Below, in pieces: positions 8,342 through 16,828 of a DNA stretch of 64,000 bases. Every line of letters starts with the position of its first letter. The first letter of the stretch is position 1. Under the pieces are notes generated by a model, which was not told the DNA's origin, made no database searches, and was given only the letters and a program-made list of their open reading frames with translations. This stretch comes from Methanotrichaceae archaeon (GTDB lineage Archaea > Halobacteriota > Methanosarcinia > Methanotrichales > Methanotrichaceae): NCBI GenBank assembly GCA_013178225.1, contig JABLXE010000013.1, positions 1 to 64,000 on the forward strand, written 5' to 3'. Made by a program: the position numbers and the translations under genes.

Positions 8342-9542
8342 CTATCTGGTCCATCTCGACCCGCCAAATCCTCCTGTTTTTTCTGTCGCCTGCAATTCGT
8401 TGTTGGATACGATCTTCAATGTTAAGATGCCACTACTCAGGGCGCCTCCTTTAGGAACATCTGCCCAATCGAAGTGGATGGTATCGCCGCTGATGGTACC
8501 TTTGGCTACATTGGACCAGCTTGGGTTATTGGAGTCTCTTTCTCCATACCACCACAGAGTGCTTCCTAGTTGTCGCAAATAGTACTTGCCTCCATCATCG
8601 CAGTCCCATTTACCGTCCAAGGAGACGGTAGCTGGCCCGGGGGTGCACTATCTGCCCCTAATGATTCCCAGCCGCTCCAGCTTGAACCGTCCCACCATTT
8701 GTGCCAGAGAGCGTTGTCCGTCCCCTTAACAAATACATCGATGCGGTTCGGTCCCCAGGAGACTGCACCTGGTGCCGAGGTCAAAACTCCGCCTAATGAT
8801 TCCCAGCCGCTCCAGTTTGAACCGTCCCACCATTTGTGCCAGAGAGCGTTGTCGGTGCCTCTCACGAAGACGTCCAGACGATTGTTGCTCCAGGAGGAGA
8901 CTGCTGGGGCTGAGGTTAGACCTCCGCCTAATGATTCCCAGCCGCTCCAGCTGGAACCATCCCACCATTTGTGCCAGAGAGCGTTGTCCGTCCCCTTAAC
9001 AAATACATCGATGCGGTTCGGTCCCCAGGAGACTGCACCTGGTGCCGAGGTCAAAACTCCGCCTAATGATTCCCAGCCGCTCCAGTTGAACCGTCCCACC
9101 ATTTGTGCCAGAGAGCGTTGTCGGTGCCTCTCACGAAGACGTCCAGACGATTGTTGCTCCAGGAGGAGACTGCTGGGGCTGAGGTTAGACCTCCGCCTAA
9201 TGATTCCCAGCCGTTCCAGCTGGAACCATCCCACCATTTGTGCCAGAGAGCGTTGTCCGTCCCCTTAACAAATACATCGATGCGGTTCGGTCCCCATGAG
9301 ACCGCACCTGGTGAGGACGTTAAAATCCCGCCGAGGTTCTCCCAGCCGGTACTCCATGAAGAGCCATCCCACCATTTTTGCCACAGGGCATCGTCCGTTC
9401 CCATTACGAAAACATCTAGTCGGTTATTCCCCCAGGAAGAAACCGCAGGGTCCTCTTTGAAGGTGCTTATTGCGCAAGCCGGACAGATTACAGCTACTAA
9501 TACAAGAACAACAACAGAAGATAACATGATTGCTGTCTTCAT
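8342..9542 (-). pseudogene. Secreted PLL-like beta-propeller lectin, two frameshifts
   Basis: The joined product would be about 400 residues. It starts with a signal peptide ([19 protein letters not shown]), followed by about seven repeats of the type [20 protein letters not shown] and WSGWESLGG. These are the repeat of PLL/fucolectin-like propellers (DUF346 type). It ends in a beta-barrel domain ([17 protein letters not shown]...KGTISGDTIHFDW). Frame is lost at about 9085, where CCAGTTGAACC has one base fewer than CCAGTTTGAACC or CCAGCTTGAACC in the sister repeats. It is lost again in the CCCCC run near 8640. Both are homopolymer sites, so sequencing error cannot be excluded. If intact it would bind sugars at the cell surface. 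Confidence 0.75.
8711..9260 (-). repeat. 270-bp nearly identical direct repeats (two propeller blades)
   Basis: GCGTTGTCCGTCCCCTTAAC occurs at 8711, 8981 and 9250, spacings of 270 and 269 bases. The unit is 90 codons, two blades of alternating sequence type. The near identity points to recent duplication or gene conversion. The missing base in the last unit marks the frameshift position. Confidence 0.85.
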
Positions 9543-9713
9543 CTAAACCCCTCACAGCATGATTTTCCCTGTATGTTATCGTGCATGAGTGATAATTTTT
9601 TCTGTTGTGGAGTTGTGTAGCGTTAGCGAATAACAGCACAATTATACGGAGTGATCAACGTTCTCTGCAAAAGGTCTTTGGTTCCATTTGTCGTACTGGA
9701 CGAACACGTGAGG

Positions 9714-10088
9714 TTAAAAAGGAACTGAATTCTTTAGGCTAGGGAGTGATGCTTTTCTTTTAATCTTCTGCGCAATCACGTGCGGGGAACGAGATTCATT
9801 CAAGAAAATGTTGGAAACTATGACAATTGAGATAAAGACATCAAAATAAAATGCCTTTCGCGATCGATCTCTAATTTTTTGCTCGTAATCTATTTCCAGC
9901 ACCGAGAAAACCGCCGCCTCCAGCGGATCGTCCAGCGCATAGAAGGCCTCGCTGGAGTGCTTCTTGGCCATCTCCGCCACCATCTGCCCGTAAATCTGAT
10001 CCTCCTTCTTCAGCGCCCTGGAGGCCTTCAGCCATCTTTCCGAGACTTCCTTCACGCCCATCCTAACGCTCTCGAAGCTCCTTCCCAT
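9714..10088 (-). CDS. Cassette protein A, copy 2, with altered C-terminus
   Basis: 124 residues from the MGRSF start. Residues 1-64 match copy 1 with one change. After AAVFSVL the sequence turns into EIDYEQKIRDRSRKAFYF and about 40 unrelated residues, ending at 9714. Copy 1 ends normally in VEMIKKGKI. The junction at about 9896 is also where DNA similarity between the two copies stops, so the end of the duplicated block cut gene A and fused it to flanking DNA. Whether the fused tail is tolerated is unknown. It begins two bases after gene B. Confidence 0.6.
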   Translation of the reverse strand: MGRSFESVRMGVKEVSERWLKASRALKKEDQIYGQMVAEMAKKHSSEAFYALDDPLEAAVFSVLEIDYEQKIRDRSRKAFYFDVFISIVIVSNIFLNESRSPHVIAQKIKRKASLPSLKNSVPF

Positions 10089-10090
10089 GG

Positions 10091-10312
10091 TTACTCCCCC
10101 ACCCAAAATCTCTCCGGCCACATCCCGCCCTCGGGCAGAACCCTCTCCTCAACCATCCTGCTGCGAATCATCTCTTCCACCTCGACCGCCCGCACCTGGA
10201 AGATCTCCGCCAGGATCTCCTTGGCCGCCTGCAGCTCAGCCCGCCGGGGATCGATCGGCCTGAGCGGCTCGGCCGTCGCAGCCCTGCCCTCCCGCCGGAG
10301 CAGCCATCTCAT
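10091..10312 (-). CDS. Cassette protein B, copy 2 (unknown function)
   Basis: 73 residues, MRWLLRREGRAAT to WPERFWVGE, with no frame damage. It overlaps the stop of gene C by ATGA. It differs from copy 1 at T/A, S/P, R/Q, H/R and I/M only. The Arg- and Glu-rich helical core suggests protein or nucleic-acid contact, but no known motif was seen. The polymerase-linked relative at 56387 is more divergent. Confidence 0.72.
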   Translation of the reverse strand: MRWLLRREGRAATAEPLRPIDPRRAELQAAKEILAEIFQVRAVEVEEMIRSRMVEERVLPEGGMWPERFWVGE

Positions 10313-10821
10313 GTGAAGGCCTCCAGGGTGGTCTGGCTCTCCTGCGTCTTGGGATGGGTCCTGGCCACAATCCGGGCCTCGGCTCGCGGCCCCTCATCGA
10401 AGTACCATACCCGGTCGGCGTTCTGCACCAGCTCCTCAAAATAGGGGTCCACACCGGAGGCGAACAGCAGCACCGCTGCCTCATGGTCAGCCTGCTGGAG
10501 CGCCCCGGAGACATATTCTGTCATCTCTCGAGCATCCTCGTAAAGCATGGGGTCATGCTCCACCAGGATCAGCGAGTGACCGGCCTCCTCCAAAATGGTC
10601 ATGAGCTGGAAGACCGTGAATCCCCGCCGGATCTCCAGCTCGCTGAACCTGCGGTCCAGGCGGGTGAGGAGGCCAGAGTAGTTGCCGGTGACGTACAGCA
10701 CCCGGAAGTGCTGCAGATCGAGGTTGCGGTTGAGGGCCTGGATGAAAAGCTCCTTGGGGGTCGCCAGGGCGTTGAAGGACCTGGGCCGGAGGGTAATGGT
10801 TGGAAAAAGCTCGAAGTCCAT
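10309..10821 (-). CDS. Cassette protein C, copy 2 (complete, unknown function)
   Basis: 170 residues, MDFELFPTITLRPRS to TLEAFT. The pattern of strands and helices (FRVLYVTGNYSG, HSLILVEHDPMLYED, AAVLLFASGVDPYFEELVQNADRVWYFDEG) resembles the core of a RecA/ABC-like nucleotide-binding fold. A Walker B-like strand is present, but no P-loop. This is the only full-length copy in the window. Its start lies six bases after the last codon of the gene D frame, and its stop overlaps gene B, so D-C-B-A would be one transcription unit. I do not recognise the family; the fold guess is inference. Confidence 0.72.
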   Translation of the reverse strand: MDFELFPTITLRPRSFNALATPKELFIQALNRNLDLQHFRVLYVTGNYSGLLTRLDRRFSELEIRRGFTVFQLMTILEEAGHSLILVEHDPMLYEDAREMTEYVSGALQQADHEAAVLLFASGVDPYFEELVQNADRVWYFDEGPRAEARIVARTHPKTQESQTTLEAFT

Positions 10822-10827
10822 GATCGA

Positions 10828-11167
10828 TTATAGGCGGCTTATGGGATATGAGGGCGAGGAGAGGGCGGAGCGAAGGTGAATTTCTTTGACCAGGGTATGG
10901 ATGCTGATTCGATCTAGTTTGACCACATAGCCCTTCAGGTCCTCCACCAGGTCCACATCGAAGCCGCGCCTCTCCAGCAGCCTGATGGCCTGGTTCTCTC
11001 GGCAAAGGTCTTGAAGGAAAAGCGATAGTTGTCCTTATCATAGTGGTCGGCCAGCTGGCGGAAGATCTCTTTGTCCTTGAAGAGTGATTGGAGATCCAGA
11101 GCTTACCCACCTTGGACATGATAATCCGTTTGTGCTTGGGAACCACGTCGAAGGTGCTGGGGAACAT
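10828..11167 (-). pseudogene. Cassette gene D, copy 2, two frameshifts
   Basis: Joining three frames gives MFPSTFDVVPKHKRIIMSKV, then LDLQSLFKDKEIFRQLADHY and DKDNYRFSFKTFAER, then NQAIRLLERRGFDVDLVEDL and KGYVVKLDR. The result is a roughly 110-residue charged protein. The shifts lie near 11095 (GCTCTGGATC) and 10995 (GAGAGAACC). The ending DVDLVEDLKGYVVKLDR is shared with the relic at 2602-2811. The family is unrecognised; the KxxxLLxxRGFDV ending suggests a small alpha/beta domain. It would be the first gene of the cassette. Confidence 0.6.
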
Positions 11168-11185
11168 TGGGATCTGTGGGCGGAA

Positions 11186-11214
11186 GTATCATGATAATTG
11201 GCTATAAAATCTTG
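11186..11214 (-). promoter_or_regulatory. Conserved upstream region of cassette gene D
   Basis: GTATCATGAT and TTGGCTATAAAATCTTG on the plus strand match 2831-2858. The minus strand gives a TATA-like GATTTTATAGCC about 38 bases from the MFPST start. Similarity between the two loci continues about 90 bases further upstream (GGGCAGCGCCTGGCGGCGC). Confidence 0.5.
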
Positions 11215-11309
11215 TGAGGGATGGTCCTGGCCTCTGGCTCCCTTCTCCCCCCTCATCCCCCACGGGGCAGCGCCTGGCGGCGCGCGCGGACGGGAGGCGA
11301 GAAGGGCTC

Positions 11310-11631
11310 TGATCGAAAGCGCAGATATATTCGAGCGCCCGCCAAAACAATAAGTGATCACGTGAGAACTAGTGCGTGTACATGCAAGAGTTTTTATCTT
11401 ATTCTTCAGATGCTTTCAATTCAACAGGCCAAATATCTTTTGGCAATTGATCCATCCCGTATACTATGAAACAGGTTTACGATAATTGCTTGATGCTGGT
11501 CACTCGGTCATTCGATTCGATAGCGGCTAAAACGAAAAACTGCTACATAATCCAGCGCGTAAAATAGGATTAATACGTGTTAAAAGAAAAAATGTTTAAT
11601 TTTTATTCGATCTCACGAATGGCCTAGGAGG
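11310..11631. other. Intergenic, no gene seen
   Basis: The base composition changes from GC-rich (cassette upstream DNA) to AT-rich at about 11350. No credible frame was seen. Confidence 0.45.
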
Positions 11632-12405
11632 TCATGTCTCCTCGTTCGCCCATGCGTGCAAGTAATGATATGCTAGGTCGTCGGGTGCAAAGAAATCCAG
11701 CCATGAGTTTTCGGAATACGGCTTACTGGTGATAACACTTGGACTAGCATTCAGGGGAGGCTGTGATTGCATCTCTTTGGCAATTGCTGCACCTTGTTCA
11801 CCGCTTAATTGGACCATATTTTTCGGTTGCGCATTGGGTTGATCTGGCATTGGAGCATTTGCCAAACTCTCGACATGCAGAGTATTAAGTAAATTCGCGG
11901 AAATATTTTCTGGGACTATACCGAGGATCTCTAATTTTGTAGTTCCTGCAAAAACCTCGCCGCAGTCACATTTCTTGCTATCGAGCCAGGAACGGTAAGT
12001 GAAAGTAGAATCTCCTGATTTACTTAAGCTGTTGGTCTGAATACCTATTTTGTCGTCTACAGACCTGGTAGTGACTGTGGCGTTCTTATCGCGAGAGGCA
12101 ATGCATTTGACGTATCTCAATTCAGGTTCAAAGGTTGAATCTGTTGCGTTATTTGATACGACTATGCCCATCAAAATCTGTGTTTGGTTAGTGAATCGTA
12201 TATATGCAGCGTAGTTGGTGCTATTATCGCCTACCGCAGGGGGGCGAACTTCAATCGTATGATCGAATGATGTATTCAAATCAAATGAAAGTTCATATTG
12301 GTCCAAAATTATATTCTCACTTGCCCCAAACGTTACAGGAACAACTGCCATCAGTATCAAGATACTAATAGCAAGAGCCGCCATTTTGTAGAAAACGTAT
12401 TTCAT
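11632..12405 (-). CDS. Secreted protein of unknown function
   Basis: 257 residues. It has a long signal peptide (MAALAISILILMAVVPVTFG after a short basic start) and a mature part with several N-x-S/T sequons (NTSF, NSTNY, NATDS, NKNATV). A short CDCGEV segment near the middle could make a disulfide. The N-terminal 120 residues look beta-rich (YELSFDLNTSFDHTIEVRPP, AAYIRFTNQTQILMGIVV). The C-terminal 60 residues are Pro/Gln/Asn-rich, then SWLDFFAPDDLAYHYLHAW. AGGAGGAGAA precedes the ATG. No known family was recognised. It stands alone. Confidence 0.7.
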   Translation of the reverse strand: MKYVFYKMAALAISILILMAVVPVTFGASENIILDQYELSFDLNTSFDHTIEVRPPAVGDNSTNYAAYIRFTNQTQILMGIVVSNNATDSTFEPELRYVKCIASRDKNATVTTRSVDDKIGIQTNSLSKSGDSTFTYRSWLDSKKCDCGEVFAGTTKLEILGIVPENISANLLNTLHVESLANAPMPDQPNAQPKNMVQLSGEQGAAIAKEMQSQPPLNASPSVITSKPYSENSWLDFFAPDDLAYHYLHAWANEET

Positions 12406-12965
12406 GTTCTCCTCCTAATATTTATTACAGATCGATCTGAATATAAAAAATTATCTTCAGAATCTATAAAATCCTGTCTCTTTGGGGCGGGCAGAGTGCT
12501 TGTGGCAATCGTGGCGCGGGATAATGTCAAAATGACTCTTATTGTTATCGCTTATAACTTATTTCAACTCTGTACACTTAGAAATGCAGAGCACTCTAAC
12601 ATAGCGATAGCTATCGAAATTTTAGATAAGTTATCATTTATAGATATATGATATGAGGAATCATAAACCAGATGGCAATTCTAAACGTGCTTCCCAGCCG
12701 GAAAGAAAATGCCAAATCATGCTGTGGAAGATAAGATGCCTATGATAATTCTCGACTAATTTATAAATGAGGCCAATGGAATCCATTCGTTGATCTTTCA
12801 GATCCAAAAATTTTTAATACTTAAACATAAACTGTGTATGAGGATATGATTAAAATGACGTTTATAAACTGCCCATTTTAAAAAAAATATCAGCATTTAG
12901 ATTTGGTTAAATATACTCAACATGATCCGAAGGACAATAATGTGTAAAACAAAATAGGTGATTAA
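12406..12965. other. Intergenic between divergent genes, no gene seen
   Basis: 560 bases, very AT-rich towards the right. It must hold the promoters of both flanking genes; candidate TATA-like runs are ATTTTAAAAAAAATAT near 12878 and TATAGATATATGATATG near 12640. No coding signal was found. Confidence 0.5.
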
Positions 12966-14369
12966 ATGAAAAGATTCATTGGAATCCTCATTTCACTCTT
13001 ATTACTGGCATCATTTTCAAGTACATATGCCATGGCCAATGCCACTGGAAAGACCTCTGATAAAAACATTATTACAGCTACAGAGGACCCTGTGATCTTG
13101 AAGAACGACGTACTACAAAATAGGGATAGTGTCAATTATACAGAGTTGCGACATATAGTCCTCAAGGGAACCAATGAACAGATCGGCAAGGCCCTGGGTG
13201 AGATTGCCAGAGAGAATTACAATGTCAGTTTGTACTCGTATGACGATCCCATATATGCAAATGCTCACCTGATCTATATGCAGGAGAACAACCCGGCCTT
13301 TTATGAAAGGGTGAAGGGAGTGGCTGAGGCGTATAACATCTCCCTCAACTCCACAGATCTGGATCTCAGCGCTCTTTTCTACGATATGGGATCTCTTGGC
13401 TGCTCAATGGTCTACTTCCCACCATCTGTAACTTCTAACGGCCATGCCATGGTCTGCAGGAACATTGATTATTACACGTCACCCTGGGAAGTGATCTACG
13501 GCAAGACCAATGCCTCTAGCCAACCAGGCGCATTCTCCAGAAATTATGTATTGGAGCTCTATCCCGATGAGGGCTATTCGAGCCTGGTAATAGGCACCGC
13601 GGATCTGATGTCTCTTGTTATACACGGATTCAACTCCGAGGGTCTAGCCATTGAACAGCAGACTGATTTATATGGCGCCAAAGCAACAACTTTTAATGTA
13701 CCTGGTGGCATGAGCAGCGGCATATCGATACTTGGTGCTACAAGGATGATCCTGGATACCTGCAAGAGCATAGACGAGGCCAAAATAGCCCTGTTAAACA
13801 ATAGGATATACTTTGGACCTACTGGCTATCATTTCATGATTTACGATAAATACGGCAACTCCACAATAGCGGAGTTCTCACCAACGAATGGCAGCGTTAG
13901 CTTTATAGATGCTTCTAATTCCATTCGTGTGATGACCAACCACCCAGAATCCTTATCTCCCAAAGTAGACTCGATCATTAAGCACTATAACATCACAAGC
14001 CCTTACGATACTTTCATGCGCTATAAGACCCTCACAAACATCATATCGAACCACAAAGGGATGTTCACACCACAGGATATGGTTGATACACTTAGTTCTG
14101 TTAATGCTGGGGTGACCAATAATTCCATGGATATCAGAACTGAGATTAACCTTTTGCTGGATTTTACCACCAGCACTGTATCAGCCCGAGTCTATTTAAG
14201 AGACGGGCCCAAAGATCCAGTGATCGGAGGACCAACTAATATCTTCTCTAAGTTCTTTAACTTCACTCTTGAAAAAGACCTCGGTAGAACTACTGAGGAC
14301 GAAGCAGCCTTCGCCAAGGCTAGGGAACTTGGATATACGGACAGATCTACCACCATTGAGTACATATAA
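12966..14369 (+). CDS. Secreted C45-type (acyltransferase/amidohydrolase) NTN-hydrolase
   Basis: 467 residues with a signal peptide (GILISLLLLASFSSTYA). The segment MGSLGCSMVYFPP has Cys146 where peptidase C45 / acyl-CoA:6-aminopenicillanate acyltransferase-like enzymes keep their autocatalytic N-terminal nucleophile. It is followed by GHAMVCRNIDYY, the typical second strand with Arg and Asp. Later segments (GFNSEGLAIEQQT, NHP near 325) also fit NTN hydrolases. The enzyme would act outside the membrane on an amide or acyl-amino substrate; the substrate cannot be told. GGTGATT precedes the ATG by a few bases. There are many N-glycosylation sequons. It has no operon partner. Confidence 0.8.
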   Translation: MKRFIGILISLLLLASFSSTYAMANATGKTSDKNIITATEDPVILKNDVLQNRDSVNYTELRHIVLKGTNEQIGKALGEIARENYNVSLYSYDDPIYANAHLIYMQENNPAFYERVKGVAEAYNISLNSTDLDLSALFYDMGSLGCSMVYFPPSVTSNGHAMVCRNIDYYTSPWEVIYGKTNASSQPGAFSRNYVLELYPDEGYSSLVIGTADLMSLVIHGFNSEGLAIEQQTDLYGAKATTFNVPGGMSSGISILGATRMILDTCKSIDEAKIALLNNRIYFGPTGYHFMIYDKYGNSTIAEFSPTNGSVSFIDASNSIRVMTNHPESLSPKVDSIIKHYNITSPYDTFMRYKTLTNIISNHKGMFTPQDMVDTLSSVNAGVTNNSMDIRTEINLLLDFTTSTVSARVYLRDGPKDPVIGGPTNIFSKFFNFTLEKDLGRTTEDEAAFAKARELGYTDRSTTIEYI

Positions 14370-14714
14370 CCAGTAATCCCTCCCCACCATTTTTAGTGCT
14401 TCTAAAGCCAGAGTCGTATTTTATAAATACCTTCTTAACCTCGTGACCCCCCTGTTCTACGCGCCAGATTTCGTGGCTGCGGATGCGAATAATATCCAAA
14501 ATGGGATATAGCTCATAAAGATCGGGATGCCATTTTCATTCGTTTAGTGATATATGCCCAAAGCAATTATGGATCGCAAAATCTTGGAGAACATCGGTGA
14601 AAAGAAAAGGAGGGAGGGCAAAGCCGAAAGGGTAAAGGAGGTAGGAGGGAAAAACTCTATCGACTTTTGCCTGTTACTATATAGACAATTACCGAAATAT
14701 ATAGATTTCGGCCC
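14370..14714. other. Intergenic; one doubtful 54-codon frame
   Basis: A plus-strand frame at 14554-14718 (MPKAIMDRKILENIGEKKRR...) is lysine-rich and overlaps the recombinase stop by four bases. It has no family support. ATATATAGATTTCGG at the right end is AT-rich and could hold a terminator or promoter. Otherwise empty. Confidence 0.35.
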
Positions 14715-15299
14715 TTAATGAGGGCTGAGCAGGTTATCGAAGCCAGCTGATTCATAAGCCCGTCGGCGGTGATTCGGCCTGGCCTGCAGGTAAATCGCTG
14801 TGGTAGTCAGAGAGAAATGGCCTAACTGGTGCTGCAGATAGCTGATATCTATCCCAGCATCCAATGACCACCGACTGAAGCTATGCCTCAGCAAATGCGG
14901 CGTGATCCTCTTTCGATGCCTCACTTTTCCCGGCCTCGTCTCCTGGAGCCCAGATTTCTCTGCAGCTTCATCCAGCAGCCTCTGGATCTGCCGGGTCGAG
15001 ATATGGCCCTGATCTCTGCCCTCGAAGATGTATCCACTGTCCCGCCCCTGAAGATGGGCATCCAGGGCATCCTGGACAGGCTTGGGCAGAATGGAGGTGC
15101 GCTGTTTGCCACCTTTGCCGTTCACAACATGCAGGTATCCTCCTGCTCCATCCAGGTGCTCGACTCTGAGAGCTGCCACCTCTGAGACACGCAGGCCACA
15201 ACCGGCCATTAGCCACAGAAGAGCAGTCTCTCTGGAGGTAGGTGCTGCGGCCAGCAGTCTATGCCATTCTTCGAGAGTGAGGAAGTCTTCGGGGTGCAT
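14715..15299 (-). CDS. Tyrosine recombinase (phage integrase family), short form
   Basis: 194 residues holding the whole catalytic domain of a tyrosine recombinase: Arg37 (GCGLRVSE), Lys62 (NGKGGKQR), His135 and Arg138 (TPHLLRHSF), His161 (LGHFSLTTT) and Tyr170 (AIYLQ). The N-terminal core-binding SAM-like domain (about 100 residues) is absent, so it resembles short archaeal integrases. It would cut and rejoin DNA at a short inverted-repeat site. A 24-base palindrome lies 16 bases upstream of the ATG and recurs upstream of a relic of the same gene at 2941-3010. No element boundaries or tRNA target were recognised. Confidence 0.88.
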   Translation of the reverse strand: MHPEDFLTLEEWHRLLAAAPTSRETALLWLMAGCGLRVSEVAALRVEHLDGAGGYLHVVNGKGGKQRTSILPKPVQDALDAHLQGRDSGYIFEGRDQGHISTRQIQRLLDEAAEKSGLQETRPGKVRHRKRITPHLLRHSFSRWSLDAGIDISYLQHQLGHFSLTTTAIYLQARPNHRRRAYESAGFDNLLSPH

Positions 15300-15314
15300 G
15301 TACAGTCATGCGAT

Positions 15315-15338
15315 GTCATGATAGATATATTTCATGAC
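15315..15338. promoter_or_regulatory. 24-bp palindrome, copy 3, upstream of the recombinase
   Basis: GTCATGATAGATATAT is followed by TTCATGAC; the arms GTCATGA/TCATGAC are a perfect inverted repeat. Read on the minus strand its centre (AAATATATC) resembles a TATA box about 28 bases before the recombinase ATG, the spacing of a leaderless archaeal promoter. A protein bound to the palindrome would block TBP, so self-regulation is plausible. Alternatively it is the crossover site. Confidence 0.6.
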
Positions 15339-15527
15339 TTTCGGTGATTGGATTTTATCGAGTTATTATTTAGAGTCCTCTATGATGGGCGCCGGTTAAG
15401 CTATACCTCCAAAGATGAGAGCAGCAAAGGCACAATTCTACCTTATGGCGGGCATACTATCGGCCGGTATGGAAAGCCTCATGAATAATAACAGTTGTAA
15501 CCAGTTCCTATAAAGAAGGGGGTAATC

Positions 15528-15890
15528 ATGAAGTTAATCAAGGTAGACCAAGTAGCTAAAGAGCCATGGGAAGATAAATTATTTACTGGTCCGGTCACCT
15601 TGCAAGCGATTATTGGAAGAGACCTTAGTGAAAACTTCTTGATACAACAGGTAAACTTCAGCAAGGGCGTGAGGAACAAATTTCACAGCCACTCTACCGA
15701 ACAAATACTCATTGTCACGGAAGGCGAAGGTATCGTCGCCACAGATAAAGAAGAAATAACCGTCAGACCTGGGGATGTCATATTCATTCCGGCAGGGGAG
15801 AAACACTGGCATGGTGCCGCTAAAGATTGCACCTTCTCGCACATTTATGTCATGCTACCTAATCTGAAAATAACGCAAATTGAGGATTAA
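15528..15890 (+). CDS. Small cupin-domain protein
   Basis: 120 residues forming a single cupin barrel. Motif 1 is FHSHSTEQILIVTEGEGIVA (metal ligands His, His, Glu), and motif 2 is PGDVIFIPAGEKHWHGA with the third His. It is cytoplasmic with no signal peptide. GGGGGT lies six bases before the ATG. Single-domain cupins of this size include decarboxylase-like and sugar-binding proteins; the reaction cannot be assigned from sequence. It stands alone between a recombinase and a restriction-modification relic. Confidence 0.85.
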   Translation: MKLIKVDQVAKEPWEDKLFTGPVTLQAIIGRDLSENFLIQQVNFSKGVRNKFHSHSTEQILIVTEGEGIVATDKEEITVRPGDVIFIPAGEKHWHGAAKDCTFSHIYVMLPNLKITQIED

Positions 15891-15907
15891 GATATTCGCA
15901 AACGAGT

Positions 15908-16116
15908 TGGCGCGAGGCCGACGAACCACTCCGCGCCGCCCTCAAGCAGCAGTGGGACGAGATCGTCGTCGAGACGGATGGCGGCCACGCGGGAGCTGAG
16001 CCTCAATCCTGGGCCGAGATGGCGTCGGATGGCTTCCCCTACCCCCCTTCAAGTGGGATAAGGGGCGGCGGGCACATCTGCGGGCGGATCTGAATGCGAT
16101 CTATACCCATCATTAA
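15908..16116 (+). pseudogene. Relic of an Eco57I-like DNA methyltransferase/restriction protein (C-terminus)
   Basis: The frame reads WREADEPLRAALKQQWDEIV, then VETDGGHAGAEPQSWAEMAS. One base is missing in the TACCCCCCTTC run, after which the other frame continues FKWDKGRRAHLRADLNAIYT. This FKWDxxRRAxLRAxLxAxY pattern is found near the C-terminus of large Eco57I/PglX-type methyltransferases. It has higher GC than its surroundings. No upstream part of the gene remains. Confidence 0.55.
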
Positions 16117-16181
16117 ACTTTGACCGTAACTAGTGCAGCATAACACAAATTTTAAATTTAATACCCTGCCTATAATAAGTC

Positions 16182-16655
16182 ATGGCAATGAAGAGGGCAT
16201 ATGCAGTTAAGCTCAGGGAACAAGAACGAACCGAATTGATCCAATATCTTCGCAAAGGCAGGTCCTCTGCAAGAAGTCAAACTCGTGCTAGAATACTGTT
16301 GCTATCCGATGATGATCAAGAGGATGACGAAATTGTGGAGACGTTAAAGGTAAGCAAGTCGACAGTATGCCGCATCAGAAAGAGATATTGTGAAGGTGGA
16401 TTGGATTATGCATTGCGGGAAAAACCGCGCAGCGGTGCCCCTGCAAAGATAGATGGAACGATAGAAGCAAAGATAACCATGCTTGCTTGTTCAGAGCCTC
16501 CCTATGGCAGATCGAAATGGACTCTCAACCTTTTGGCAGATAGGCTCGTCGAGATGGAAGTTGTAGATTCCATCTCCAATATGACCGTCCAAAGAGTGTT
16601 GAAAAAAACCACCCATGAATCCCTGAATCACACCCGAAACATGAAAGCAGTATAA
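16182..16655 (+). CDS. IS630-family transposase, N-terminal (OrfA) part only
   Basis: 157 residues. The helix-turn-helix region (IVETLKVSKSTVCRIRKRYC, then EGGLDYALREKPRSGAPAKI) and the WTLNLLADRLVE...SNMTVQRVLKK segment are typical of the DNA-binding half of IS630 transposases. The catalytic DDE half that should follow is missing. After RVLKK the frame leaves the family (TTHESLNHTRNMKAV), and no OrfB is found before the next IS begins. TTTAAATTTAATA about 25 bases upstream is a good archaeal TATA box. Probably a dead element. Confidence 0.75.
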   Translation: MAMKRAYAVKLREQERTELIQYLRKGRSSARSQTRARILLLSDDDQEDDEIVETLKVSKSTVCRIRKRYCEGGLDYALREKPRSGAPAKIDGTIEAKITMLACSEPPYGRSKWTLNLLADRLVEMEVVDSISNMTVQRVLKKTTHESLNHTRNMKAV

Positions 16656-16828
16656 TAGGCGCATAGAAGTCCTTGGCATGGGCAGTGCAGGCCGAGAATC
16701 TTCTTTGGGACAATCGATCCCGATAAAAAAACTGGCCTGCGTTTCATGTACACCCGACTGCGTCTCTAGAACGCGAATGGTAATTCACTCAACATTTACG
16801 ATCTGCCCATGCCAGGACCAGTGATATA

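Noticed and set aside
8570-9546. Long plus-strand open frames over the propeller repeats
   Set aside because: Antisense to repeat DNA; no start or family support.
14554-14718. 54-codon Lys-rich frame as a real gene
   Set aside because: No ribosome site, family or promoter; kept only as a note in the intergenic entry.
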